Shown here in pieces: positions 1-8,272 of a stretch of DNA of 48,031 bases; within the stretch, counting starts at the first letter, position 1, and each line of letters starts with the position of its first letter. Source of the stretch: Desulfuromonas sp. (GTDB lineage Bacteria > Desulfobacterota > Desulfuromonadia > Desulfuromonadales > SZUA-401); contig PKUI01000226.1 in assembly GCA_002869605.1 (NCBI GenBank), positions 1 through 48,031 on the forward strand, given 5' to 3'. The position numbers and the translations under genes were made by a program. The notes beneath the pieces were generated by a model. That model was not told where the DNA came from, made no database searches, and saw only the letters and a list, made by a program, of their open reading frames with translations.

Positions 1-275
1 ATCTCGTTATCAGTGACCGTGCGCAGCATCAGCGCCACGACCATGATGAAACAGATCGCCGACAGTCGCTGCAGCAGCGAAGCCCCACCCACCATGGCGA
101 GCACCTTCTCCTGGGTCGACGGTCCCTCTTCGGCAACCTCCGGCGACTTATCACGCAGCTTGACCCTACCTCCGGCCAACAATACCTCCAGATCAGCAAC
201 CCGCTCCTGGAGTTGCCCAACCGTTCGGCTCAGCTCCTCAACCTGCTGCTCTAATCTTTGCCCGTCTGCCGCCAT
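1..275 (-). CDS. Membrane protein, N-terminal part only (runs off the window)
   Basis: This leftward gene begins at ATG 275 and continues past position 1, so only about 91 residues are visible. The start is supported by a GGCGGAGG ribosome site about 5 bases upstream on the minus strand. Residues 6-32 form a heptad-rich coiled coil (LEQQVEELSRTVGQLQERV). A charged linker follows, and then a hydrophobic segment (LLQRLSAICFIMVVALML) that looks like the first membrane span. The layout, a short cytoplasmic coiled coil followed by membrane helices, recalls unnamed multi-spanning membrane proteins of Geobacter relatives. No function can be assigned. Reading frames on the other strand here look like shadows. 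Confidence 0.65.
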   Translation of the reverse strand, partial: MAADGQRLEQQVEELSRTVGQLQERVADLEVLLAGGRVKLRDKSPEVAEEGPSTQEKVLAMVGGASLLQRLSAICFIMVVALMLRTVTDNE

Positions 276-577
276 GCCAGCCTCCGCCTGTAAACGCCCC
301 AGAACCTGTTACCATTTAGCAGTATGTGGCCGTACCGTGATCAATGTGCCTGCAACACCCTCCGCCTCACTTATAACGCTATTATATTCTTTATAAAAAC
401 ACTAAGCAACATTCGCGTCAAGCAAGCATTCAAGCATCAGCCATATATGGTATATGAAACCATTGAAGACTCTCAAATGCCTACAGATACGAAGAAATAT
501 TGACTGTCTGTAATTTGACAATTTCAGTCGTGAATGATAAATAAACATTGTTCTACAATTTTTCCAGGGGGTGCGAT
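276..577. other. Divergent intergenic region
   Basis: This AT-rich gap separates the leftward membrane-protein gene from the rightward cytochrome operon. It holds a perfect palindrome CCATATATGG at 441-450 and the operon promoter near 515-543. No convincing gene is visible. Confidence 0.6.
515..543 (+). promoter_or_regulatory. Sigma-70-type promoter for the cytochrome/FeS/NrfD operon
   Basis: A consensus -35 TTGACA (515-520) is followed by a 17-base spacer and TAAATA (538-543). Transcription would start near 550, leaving a leader of about 28 bases before the GTG start at 578. Confidence 0.55.
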
Positions 578-1048
578 GTGAAAAATCATGTCTGGCGACC
601 ACTCTTCGTGGTCATCGGCCTGGTGGCCGGAATTCTGGCATTTCGGGCAGTCTATGTACCCGACGACTTCAGCGCTCAGGAGCGCGGCTACACCTTTGGC
701 TTCCACCGCCTAAGCAATGAGCAGGAATGGAAGGACTATCCGGCCAAATACAAGGATAGCGACTACTGCCATGAATGCCATGACGACAAAGTCGCTGAAC
801 TCGAATCGGCGCACCATGCCGCTATCCCCTGTGAAAACTGCCACGGGGCAGCCATAGACCACCCGGACACTCCCGAAAGACTGAACATCGACCGCTCGCG
901 CGACCTGTGCATCCGCTGCCACTCAGCGCTTTTCATGCCGAGCAGCGGGCGCAACGACATCCCCGGCATCGACCCCGCAAGCCACAACAGCGGCGAACAG
1001 TGCGTTGACTGCCACAACCCGCACAACCCGAGCCTGGAGGAGATGTAA
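578..1048 (+). CDS. Membrane-anchored tetraheme cytochrome c of an NrfD-type complex
   Basis: The 156-residue protein has one N-terminal hydrophobic segment (about residues 5-26), which is an uncleaved anchor or signal, and then four CxxCH heme sites (CHECH, CENCH, CIRCH, CVDCH). The domain should face the periplasm and pass electrons between the quinone-linked membrane subunit and periplasmic partners. GTG 578 is chosen because AGGGGGT lies 6-7 bases upstream; the longer frame starts at a TTG at 548 with no ribosome site. The stop is followed after 2 bases by the FeS gene, so the two are surely co-transcribed. The gene order cytochrome, FeS, NrfD matches the Cbc-type quinone oxidoreductase clusters of Geobacter. 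The exact partner is unknown. Confidence 0.85.
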   Translation: MKNHVWRPLFVVIGLVAGILAFRAVYVPDDFSAQERGYTFGFHRLSNEQEWKDYPAKYKDSDYCHECHDDKVAELESAHHAAIPCENCHGAAIDHPDTPERLNIDRSRDLCIRCHSALFMPSSGRNDIPGIDPASHNSGEQCVDCHNPHNPSLEEM

Positions 1049-1050
1049 CC

Positions 1051-1824
1051 ATGAAGAGACGTGACTTCCTGAAACATACGGCGGTATTCGTTTCCGGCGC
1101 TGCAGTCTCCCTGTCGGCTCTCGACATTTTCGACCCCAAGGAAATCCTGGCTGCCACCCCCGAGTTGCGCTGGGGCTTTCTAGTCGACACCTACAAGTGT
1201 GTCGGCTGCGGCTTCTGCGTCAAGGCATGCAAAACCGAAAACGACATCCCCTTCGAGGCCAACGTCACCCGCACCTGGGTTGAGCGCTACGTGATGAAAA
1301 AGAATGGCGAGGTGGTCATGGATAGTCCGAAAGGCGCCCTCTATGGCTTCAGCGACAAGCACATCGACCAGAATGAATCGGGCATGCTCGAGGTTCCAGA
1401 CGAGGAGGTCGCCCAGGCCTTCTTTGTCCCCAAACTCTGCAACCATTGCTCCACACCGGCCTGTGTCCAGGTATGCCCGGTCGGCGCCACCTACCAGACC
1501 GCCGACGGGGCGGTGCTTGTAGATCGCGAGTGGTGCATCGGCTGCGGCTACTGCATCATGGGCTGCCCCTACGGGGTCCGCTTCTTCCATCCAACAGAAC
1601 ATGTCGCAGACAAGTGCACCTTCTGCTACCACCGGATCTCCAATGGTGGCAACACGGCCTGCGCCCAGGCCTGCCCGTTTGGTGCCCGCCAGATCGGCAA
1701 CCTGCGCGACCCTGAAGATCCGGTTGCCAAGGCGGTTCTGACCCAGCGGGTTGGTGTCTTGCGCGATGAATACGGAACCAAGCCGAATGTCTACTACATT
1801 GGCCTGAACGAGGAGGTGCGCTGA
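1051..1824 (+). CDS. Tat-exported four-cluster 4Fe-4S protein (DmsB/PsrB/HybA-like)
   Basis: The 257-residue protein begins with a twin-arginine signal (MKRRDFLK then a hydrophobic run), so it is exported folded to the periplasmic face. Four cysteine groups typical of DmsB/PsrB/NrfC electron-transfer subunits are visible: CVGCGFC..C, CNHC..PACVQVC, CIGCGYCIMGC and CTFC..CAQAC. It should carry four [4Fe-4S] clusters that wire the NrfD quinone site to the tetraheme cytochrome. It sits 2 bases after the cytochrome gene and 1 base before the nrfD-like gene. No molybdopterin catalytic subunit is encoded nearby, so this is more likely a quinone:cytochrome oxidoreductase module than a DMSO or polysulfide reductase. 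Confidence 0.88.
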   Translation: MKRRDFLKHTAVFVSGAAVSLSALDIFDPKEILAATPELRWGFLVDTYKCVGCGFCVKACKTENDIPFEANVTRTWVERYVMKKNGEVVMDSPKGALYGFSDKHIDQNESGMLEVPDEEVAQAFFVPKLCNHCSTPACVQVCPVGATYQTADGAVLVDREWCIGCGYCIMGCPYGVRFFHPTEHVADKCTFCYHRISNGGNTACAQACPFGARQIGNLRDPEDPVAKAVLTQRVGVLRDEYGTKPNVYYIGLNEEVR

Positions 1825-1825
1825 T

Positions 1826-3136
1826 ATGGTTGAACAAGTTGCCCAGATGGTGGTCCACGGAGAAGCCTGGACCCTCAAGGACCTCTTCGTCCTACCCAAC
1901 GAATACGTCTATTGGTCGATCCAGATCGTTATGTATCCCTACATGACAGGCCTGGTGGCCGGCGCCTTCGTCCTCTCATCACTTTATCACGTCTTCGGCG
2001 TCCAGAAGCTGCGCGAAATAGCCCGCTTTGCCCTGGTATTCTCCTTCGCCCTATTGCCGGTGGCGATGATGCCACTAATGCTTCACCTGCAACAGCCGTT
2101 GCGCGGCATCCATGTCATGATGACGCCCCACTTCACCTCGGCGATCTCGGCCTTCGGCATTGTGTTTATGACCTATGCCTGTATCGTTGGCGCCGAGATA
2201 TGGTTCGTCTACCGGCAGTTCTTCGTCGAGTCAGTACTGCGCCTCGAAGCCCAAAATTCACGCAGCGGCGCCGAAAGCCTGCTGCTGCTGATCTACCGAA
2301 TCATCTCCCTCGGCGCCCGGGATCTCAGCACCGAGGCCCTGGCCGCTGACCACAAGGCAGTTAAACTCCTTGCCGGGATCGGCATTCCGGTCGCCTGCTT
2401 TCTACACGGCTATGCCGGTTTCATTTTCGGTTCGGTCAAGGCCAACGCCCTGTGGATGACACCTCTGATGCCGGTCATCTTCATCTGCTCGGCCGTAGTT
2501 TCAGGTATCGCCCTCTGCATTATCAGCTACTATGTTTTCATGGAGATCCGTAAATGGGCGGCACGCAGAGGCAAGAACTTCCTGCTCCCGGATGCGCTCG
2601 CCCACGGTAGCGCCGCCGTAAATTATGATCACCTGCGTAGCGTCCAGGATCACGAGGTCAAGATGACCTCCAAGTACCTGTTGATCTTCATGACCCTTGC
2701 AATCACCCTGGAACTGCTCGACATGATTTTCCGCGGCTACACTGCAGTCAAATCATGGGACGCCCTGCGTATGGTTATCTACGAACATGACTTCGTAAAA
2801 ATCTTCATCATGCAGTACGGCATCGGCAACCTTCTCCCCTTCATGATGTTGCTTATCCCCGGGGTCTCGGTGCGCCGCGCCGCCCTCGCCTCGGCCCTCG
2901 TACTGTTCGGGGTGCTGATGATGCGCTGGAACGTGGTTATCGGCGGCCAGGCCTTCTCACTCACCTTTGCCGGCTTCATGCACTACCACCTGCCGATCAT
3001 TCCGCACGACATGGAGACTTTCAAGGAAGGGCTCGGCGGCGCCCTGTTGGTATGCGCCACGCCTTTCGTGATCTTCTATTTCCTGAACATGATCATCCCG
3101 GCCTTTGCAGAGCTAAAAGAGGAACATGAACACTAG
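1826..3136 (+). CDS. NrfD/PsrC-family quinone-site membrane subunit
   Basis: This 436-residue integral membrane protein has many hydrophobic helices and is the membrane subunit of the preceding FeS/cytochrome pair. NrfD/PsrC proteins bind quinone within the membrane and exchange electrons with the adjacent FeS subunit. ATG 1826 is preceded by AGGAGGTG at 1811-1818, inside the end of the FeS gene, which indicates tight coupling. At 436 residues it is longer than PsrC (about 310) and closer to the NrfD subunits of Hmc-, Qrc- or ACIII-like complexes. The gene ends just before a strong hairpin terminator. Whether it oxidises or reduces quinone cannot be told from the sequence. Confidence 0.85.
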   Translation: MVEQVAQMVVHGEAWTLKDLFVLPNEYVYWSIQIVMYPYMTGLVAGAFVLSSLYHVFGVQKLREIARFALVFSFALLPVAMMPLMLHLQQPLRGIHVMMTPHFTSAISAFGIVFMTYACIVGAEIWFVYRQFFVESVLRLEAQNSRSGAESLLLLIYRIISLGARDLSTEALAADHKAVKLLAGIGIPVACFLHGYAGFIFGSVKANALWMTPLMPVIFICSAVVSGIALCIISYYVFMEIRKWAARRGKNFLLPDALAHGSAAVNYDHLRSVQDHEVKMTSKYLLIFMTLAITLELLDMIFRGYTAVKSWDALRMVIYEHDFVKIFIMQYGIGNLLPFMMLLIPGVSVRRAALASALVLFGVLMMRWNVVIGGQAFSLTFAGFMHYHLPIIPHDMETFKEGLGGALLVCATPFVIFYFLNMIIPAFAELKEEHEH

Positions 3137-3165
3137 AGCCCCCCTGCCACCGAGAAGAAAAACGC

Positions 3166-3200
3166 AAAGAGGCCCTGTCCGGTTCGGACAGGGCCTCTTT
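3166..3200. terminator. Strong hairpin, probably a bidirectional terminator
   Basis: A perfect 15-bp stem (AAAGAGGCCCTGTCC and its complement) closes on a 5-base loop. It lies between the nrfD-like gene and the convergent small gene, with A-rich and T-rich flanks suited to both directions. Confidence 0.8.
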
Positions 3201-3225
3201 ACATTTCAGCTAGAGCAATAATGCC

Positions 3226-3369
3226 CTAGAAAAACTTTGCAGCCAGATAAGCCATCGGCGGCCACATAGCCAACACCACCGTAATTGCAGCCGACACCCC
3301 AACTGCCGTCATCAGGCCAACCAGAAAAGTAGTTACGACATAATCGTTTACACTGCGTGCTGCTTTCAT
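3226..3369 (-). CDS. Small single-span membrane protein (47 aa)
   Basis: Translation from ATG 3369 gives a 47-residue protein with one hydrophobic segment (about residues 14-36) and a short aromatic, basic tail ending AAKFF. The start is set by GGAGGTGG about 6 bases upstream; the longer frame to 3465 lacks a ribosome site and its extra residues are not protein-like. It lies tail-to-tail with the nrfD-like gene and diverges from the merR-type gene. Its size and position recall the tiny accessory subunits that accompany respiratory complexes, but no family is recognised. A second small single-span protein lies on the other side of the regulator. Confidence 0.6.
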   Translation of the reverse strand: MKAARSVNDYVVTTFLVGLMTAVGVSAAITVVLAMWPPMAYLAAKFF

Positions 3370-3881
3370 CTTGCCACCTCCGTCCTTCCGTGTGTTGTAC
3401 AGATTCGTATTATGTTGTAAGCGTGCGTTGCATTTGCAACAACCAATTACCACACTCCTATTCACCCTGCAATACTTTTTTTTATTTTCTTACCAATTAG
3501 AGTTTCGGCTTTTATTGCACATCTAGCCACTCAGGTTTATCAAATATGTAATTTTAATCTCAATGTGAAAGCCAGATTACCCCCACCGCACCTCCCTAAA
3601 ACACCCTCCAAAATAAACACGTTAAAAAAAAATAATTGCCGACACAGGTACCGTTGTTTTTTTTTGACCTTCCTAATACTCGTCGCAACTTGCTGTAATT
3701 GCGATACTTAAACCTTACGAAAAACTAATATGCATTTACCTATATACCAAATCGGGTATTATTTTCTATTCCACAGCAGCTTGGTAGAAAAAGGGTAAAT
3801 TTCTACTACACAAATAGCGAAAGGCTTGCTATTCTGATTTACAAGAAATAAGTAATTTACCGTTCGAAAACGGAGGAATCG
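3370..3881. other. AT-rich divergent regulatory region
   Basis: About 500 bases of clearly lower GC than the neighbours separate the leftward small gene from the rightward merR-type gene. The hexamer ATTTAC (or its complement) occurs at 3734, 3795, 3837 and 3855, including an inverted pair GGTAAATT (3794-3801) and AATTTACC (3854-3861). A frame on the minus strand over 3759-4175 is a shadow of the regulator gene. I see no RNA gene. Confidence 0.55.
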
Positions 3882-4313
3882 ATGCCAGTAAAAAGTGATG
3901 AGGCGATTTTCCCAATCAGTGTTGCAGCCAAGCTCTTGGGAGTACATCCTCGCACCATCCGCATCTACGAAGATGAAGGACTGATCCTTCCCTCGCGCAA
4001 AGGACAGAAGCGTTACTTCTCCAATGACGACATTGAGTGGATCCAGTGCCTCAGACACCTGATTCACGAACAGGGCATCAGTATTCCCGGAATCAAGAAA
4101 TTGCTGGACCTGAGCCCCTGTTGGGAAATCAAGGGCTGCCCCATGGAAGAGCGCGTCAAGTGTTCGGCCTACCAAGACCGCACCAAGCCCTGCTGGGAAC
4201 GCGCCAACACAGCCTGCGCCAAGGACCTAGACCATTGTTCCAACTGTGAAGTCTTCCTGCGGGCCATGAAAGAAGTACAAGAGGACAATTTGCGCGACGC
4301 CGTATCGCAGTAA
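3882..4313 (+). CDS. MerR-family regulator with a cysteine-rich C-terminal domain
   Basis: The 143-residue protein starts at ATG 3882 behind CGGAGG. Residues 10-75 are a MerR winged helix-turn-helix (ISVAAKLLGVHPRTIRIYEDEGLI, shown here in part: ISVAAKLLGVHPRTIR). The C-terminal half carries seven cysteines (C80, C86, C94, C104, C112, C119, C122) with two Cys-Trp pairs, a spacing that could hold a metal or FeS cluster or act as a redox switch. MerR proteins usually twist promoters with overlong spacers. Its likely targets are the flanking small membrane-protein genes and perhaps the NapC-type cytochrome downstream. The inducing signal is unknown; redox or metal sensing is an inference from the cysteines. 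Confidence 0.85.
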   Translation: MPVKSDEAIFPISVAAKLLGVHPRTIRIYEDEGLILPSRKGQKRYFSNDDIEWIQCLRHLIHEQGISIPGIKKLLDLSPCWEIKGCPMEERVKCSAYQDRTKPCWERANTACAKDLDHCSNCEVFLRAMKEVQEDNLRDAVSQ

Positions 4314-4349
4314 TTTCTGCAACAAATCGGGGAGAGCGCTTAGCTGCAA

Positions 4350-4383
4350 CATTTACTTAACAACTGTAGATGTTAAGTAAATG
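4350..4383. promoter_or_regulatory. Perfect inverted repeat downstream of the merR-type gene
   Basis: Arms CATTTACTTAACA (4350-4362) and TGTTAAGTAAATG (4371-4383) are perfectly complementary around an 8-base centre. It has no T tract, so it is more likely an operator or RNA hairpin than a terminator. It contains the ATTTAC hexamer found upstream of the regulator. Confidence 0.55.
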
Positions 4384-4431
4384 GAAAACTGGAAGTTGTA
4401 GATAAGTAGTTGAATTTACTTGTTTTTTTAG

Positions 4432-4460
4432 TTGACAACGTGCATATCCACTGCTACCGT
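4432..4460 (+). promoter_or_regulatory. Possible promoter of the 74-aa membrane protein gene
   Basis: TTGACA at 4432-4437 is followed at 17 bases by TACCGT (4455-4460), or at 20 bases by CGTAAT. The longer spacing would be typical of MerR-controlled promoters, so the exact -10 is unsure. Confidence 0.35.
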
Positions 4461-4536
4461 AATTACACAGACATTAAAATACCCGTTGTCTCGGTAGCCC
4501 ATAAACTCTCTAGACCAGGAACGAAAGGAGGTCACC

Positions 4537-4761
4537 ATGAAAGAAATGGCCACGACCGCAACCCACAACCATGATGTTGTTATCTCCGACACCGGAGCAC
4601 TCTTGATGCGCATCGCCTTCCGTGTCTCCTTTGTCATGACGGTCGGCATTGTTGCCCTGTTCGGAGTCTGGGCAGTAGCCGCCCTGATGGGTGGTGCTGT
4701 TGCTGCAGGCGGGCCTCTCGGCCTGATCAAAGGCTGGTTCTCTGCCGTAATTGGCTTCTAA
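4537..4761 (+). CDS. Small single-span membrane protein (74 aa)
   Basis: The 74-residue protein starts at ATG 4537 with an excellent AAAGGAGGT site. An N-terminal polar part includes HNHD, and residues 27-58 form one long hydrophobic segment rich in Val, Ala and Gly. A short amphipathic tail follows (LIKGWFSAVIGF). It has its own terminator and probably its own promoter, so it is monocistronic. Its location between a MerR-type regulator and a NapC-type cytochrome gene suggests a role in the same respiratory response, perhaps as an accessory subunit, but this is inferred from position only. Confidence 0.65.
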   Translation: MKEMATTATHNHDVVISDTGALLMRIAFRVSFVMTVGIVALFGVWAVAALMGGAVAAGGPLGLIKGWFSAVIGF

Positions 4762-4783
4762 CAACTCATTCGCCTTCAACCGC

Positions 4784-4820
4784 GAGGCCGCGCTCCTTCC
4801 CAGGACGCGGCCTCCTTTTT
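4784..4820 (+). terminator. Rho-independent terminator
   Basis: Stem GAGGCCGCG (4784-4792) pairs with CGCGGCCTC (4806-4814) and is followed by five T at 4816-4820. It ends the transcript of the 74-aa membrane protein gene. Confidence 0.85.
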
Positions 4821-4835
4821 ACCCTCTACTTGACA

Positions 4836-4863
4836 TTGATTACTTCTGCTAATCTGATAAACT
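4836..4863 (+). promoter_or_regulatory. Possible promoter of the NapC-type cytochrome gene
   Basis: TTGATT (4836-4841), a 16-base spacer and TAAACT (4858-4863) lie 44 bases before the start codon. An overlapping TTGACA begins at 4830. Confidence 0.4.
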
Positions 4864-4906
4864 GCGGAACGCTTTTGGGTGTTAACTACTTTTCCAAGGA
4901 GGGCCC

Positions 4907-6349
4907 ATGGATACGTTCAAATCCATCTTCGACTCTTTCTTCAGAGGGATAGCACGCAGCCGCATCTCGCTGATCGGCGCCATGCTCACCACGGTGACCT
5001 TCCCATTCCTACTCGGACTGATCCTGATTGACATCTGGGGGCACATCGAAAACCCGTATTTTGGCGCCGTTGTCTACATGATGCTCGGACCGGCCTTCAT
5101 GCTTGGCCTGGTCATGGTGTTTATCGGACTTTTTTTCCTCAAGGGAAAAGAGGAGGTCCGGGTTTTCACCGTCGGCTATCTGCGCGAGCACTTCACTGAC
5201 GAAGCCCGCTTCAACCGTGTCCGCAAACTGATCTTTCTCGGCGTCTTCCTCACCTGCACCAACTTCTTCATCATCAGCATGCTCGGATACAGCGGTTACC
5301 ACTACATGGAATCGAACAGCTTCTGCGGCCAATTCTGCCACGAGGTGATGCACCCCGAATACACCGCCTACCAGAACTCACCCCACTCCCGGGTACACTG
5401 CGTTGAATGCCATATCGGCAGCGGCGCCACCTGGTTCGTCAAGTCGAAGATCTCCGGCTCCCGCCAGCTGTTCGCGGTCGCCTTCGATACCGTTCCGCGA
5501 CCGATCAAAACCCCTGTCCACGGGCTACGTCCGGCACGCGAGACCTGCGAGCAGTGCCACCGCCCCGACAAGTTTCACGGCGACACCCTGAAGGTCAAAA
5601 ACAAGTACCTCGACGACGAAGCATCGACCCCGACCCAGACCGTCATGTTGATGAAAATCGGCTCCGCCGGCAGCATGACCGAGAAACCACACGGCATCCA
5701 CTGGCACGTCTCAAAGGACAACAAGATCACCTACAAGGCCGACCCCAACCGGATGACGATCCCGGAGGTCACCCTGACCCGTGCTGATGGCAGCAGCATC
5801 ACCTACCGCAGCGACGATGCCCCCGAAGGCGCAGAACTCGAAGAACGCGCCATGGACTGCATCGACTGCCACAATCGCCCGACCCACATCTACCGAGATG
5901 TCGAAACGGCGGTGAATGAAAAGATCTTCTCCGGCGAAATCAGCATCGAGCTCCCCTACATCAAGCGCCAGGCGATCGAGCTACTGACCAAGGAGTACGC
6001 CACCAACGAGGAGGCGATGAGCGCCATCAGCAGCAATCTGCGCGACTGGTACGGGGAAAACTACCCGCAACTGACCAAGGAGCACCCGGAGCTGCTTGAC
6101 CGCTCCGTTGAGGGCGTCCGCAGCGCCTACAGCCAGAACGTCTTCCCGGAGATGAAGATCACCTGGGGGACCTACGTCAACCACATCGGGCACGGTGAAG
6201 ACTTCGACATCGGTTGCTTCCGATGTCACGACGACAGCCACGAAAGCGAGAATGGCGAAACCATCTCCGGCGACTGCAACCTCTGCCACGTACTCCTCGC
6301 CGAAGATGAGACCGACCCCGAAATCCTCGAAACCCTGACCGGCGAATAG
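4907..6349 (+). CDS. NapC/NirT-type inner-membrane multiheme cytochrome (ImcH-like)
   Basis: The 480-residue protein has three N-terminal membrane spans (about residues 22-42, 52-77 and 107-128) followed by a periplasmic heme domain. It contains five CxxCH sites (CVECH, CEQCH, CIDCH, CFRCH, CNLCH) and an unusual CxxxCH, CGQFCH, at the position of the first NapC/NrfH heme. Three spans plus a NapC/NirT domain match ImcH of Geobacter, which takes electrons from menaquinone for export to periplasmic cytochromes. Orthology is inferred by eye, so no symbol is given. ATG 4907 is preceded by AAGGAGGG. It lies downstream of the MerR-type regulator and is closed by a hairpin shared with rpoD. Confidence 0.85.
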   Translation: MDTFKSIFDSFFRGIARSRISLIGAMLTTVTFPFLLGLILIDIWGHIENPYFGAVVYMMLGPAFMLGLVMVFIGLFFLKGKEEVRVFTVGYLREHFTDEARFNRVRKLIFLGVFLTCTNFFIISMLGYSGYHYMESNSFCGQFCHEVMHPEYTAYQNSPHSRVHCVECHIGSGATWFVKSKISGSRQLFAVAFDTVPRPIKTPVHGLRPARETCEQCHRPDKFHGDTLKVKNKYLDDEASTPTQTVMLMKIGSAGSMTEKPHGIHWHVSKDNKITYKADPNRMTIPEVTLTRADGSSITYRSDDAPEGAELEERAMDCIDCHNRPTHIYRDVETAVNEKIFSGEISIELPYIKRQAIELLTKEYATNEEAMSAISSNLRDWYGENYPQLTKEHPELLDRSVEGVRSAYSQNVFPEMKITWGTYVNHIGHGEDFDIGCFRCHDDSHESENGETISGDCNLCHVLLAEDETDPEILETLTGE

Positions 6350-6372
6350 CCGTAGACACTCAGCACCAAACA

Positions 6373-6407
6373 AAAACGGCCCACCTGCTTGGCAGGTGGG
6401 CCGTTTT
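6373..6407. terminator. Bidirectional terminator between the cytochrome gene and rpoD
   Basis: A perfect 16-bp stem (AAAACGGCCCACCTGC and complement) with a 3-base loop has A-rich and T-rich ends, so it can stop both converging transcripts. Confidence 0.85.
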
Positions 6408-6433
6408 CCATTCAACATATGTAATCAGCCGGA

Positions 6434-8206
<1,773 letters not shown>

Positions 8207-8272
8207 TCCCGCTGTCTCCTCTCACCCCACGCGTTTCCGGCAGGGGGGGCCTCACGACCCATCGATCACTTA

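Noticed and set aside
3759..4175. 138-codon minus-strand frame over the merR-type gene
   Set aside because: The opposite frame has an excellent ribosome site and a complete MerR helix-turn-helix, so this one is a shadow.
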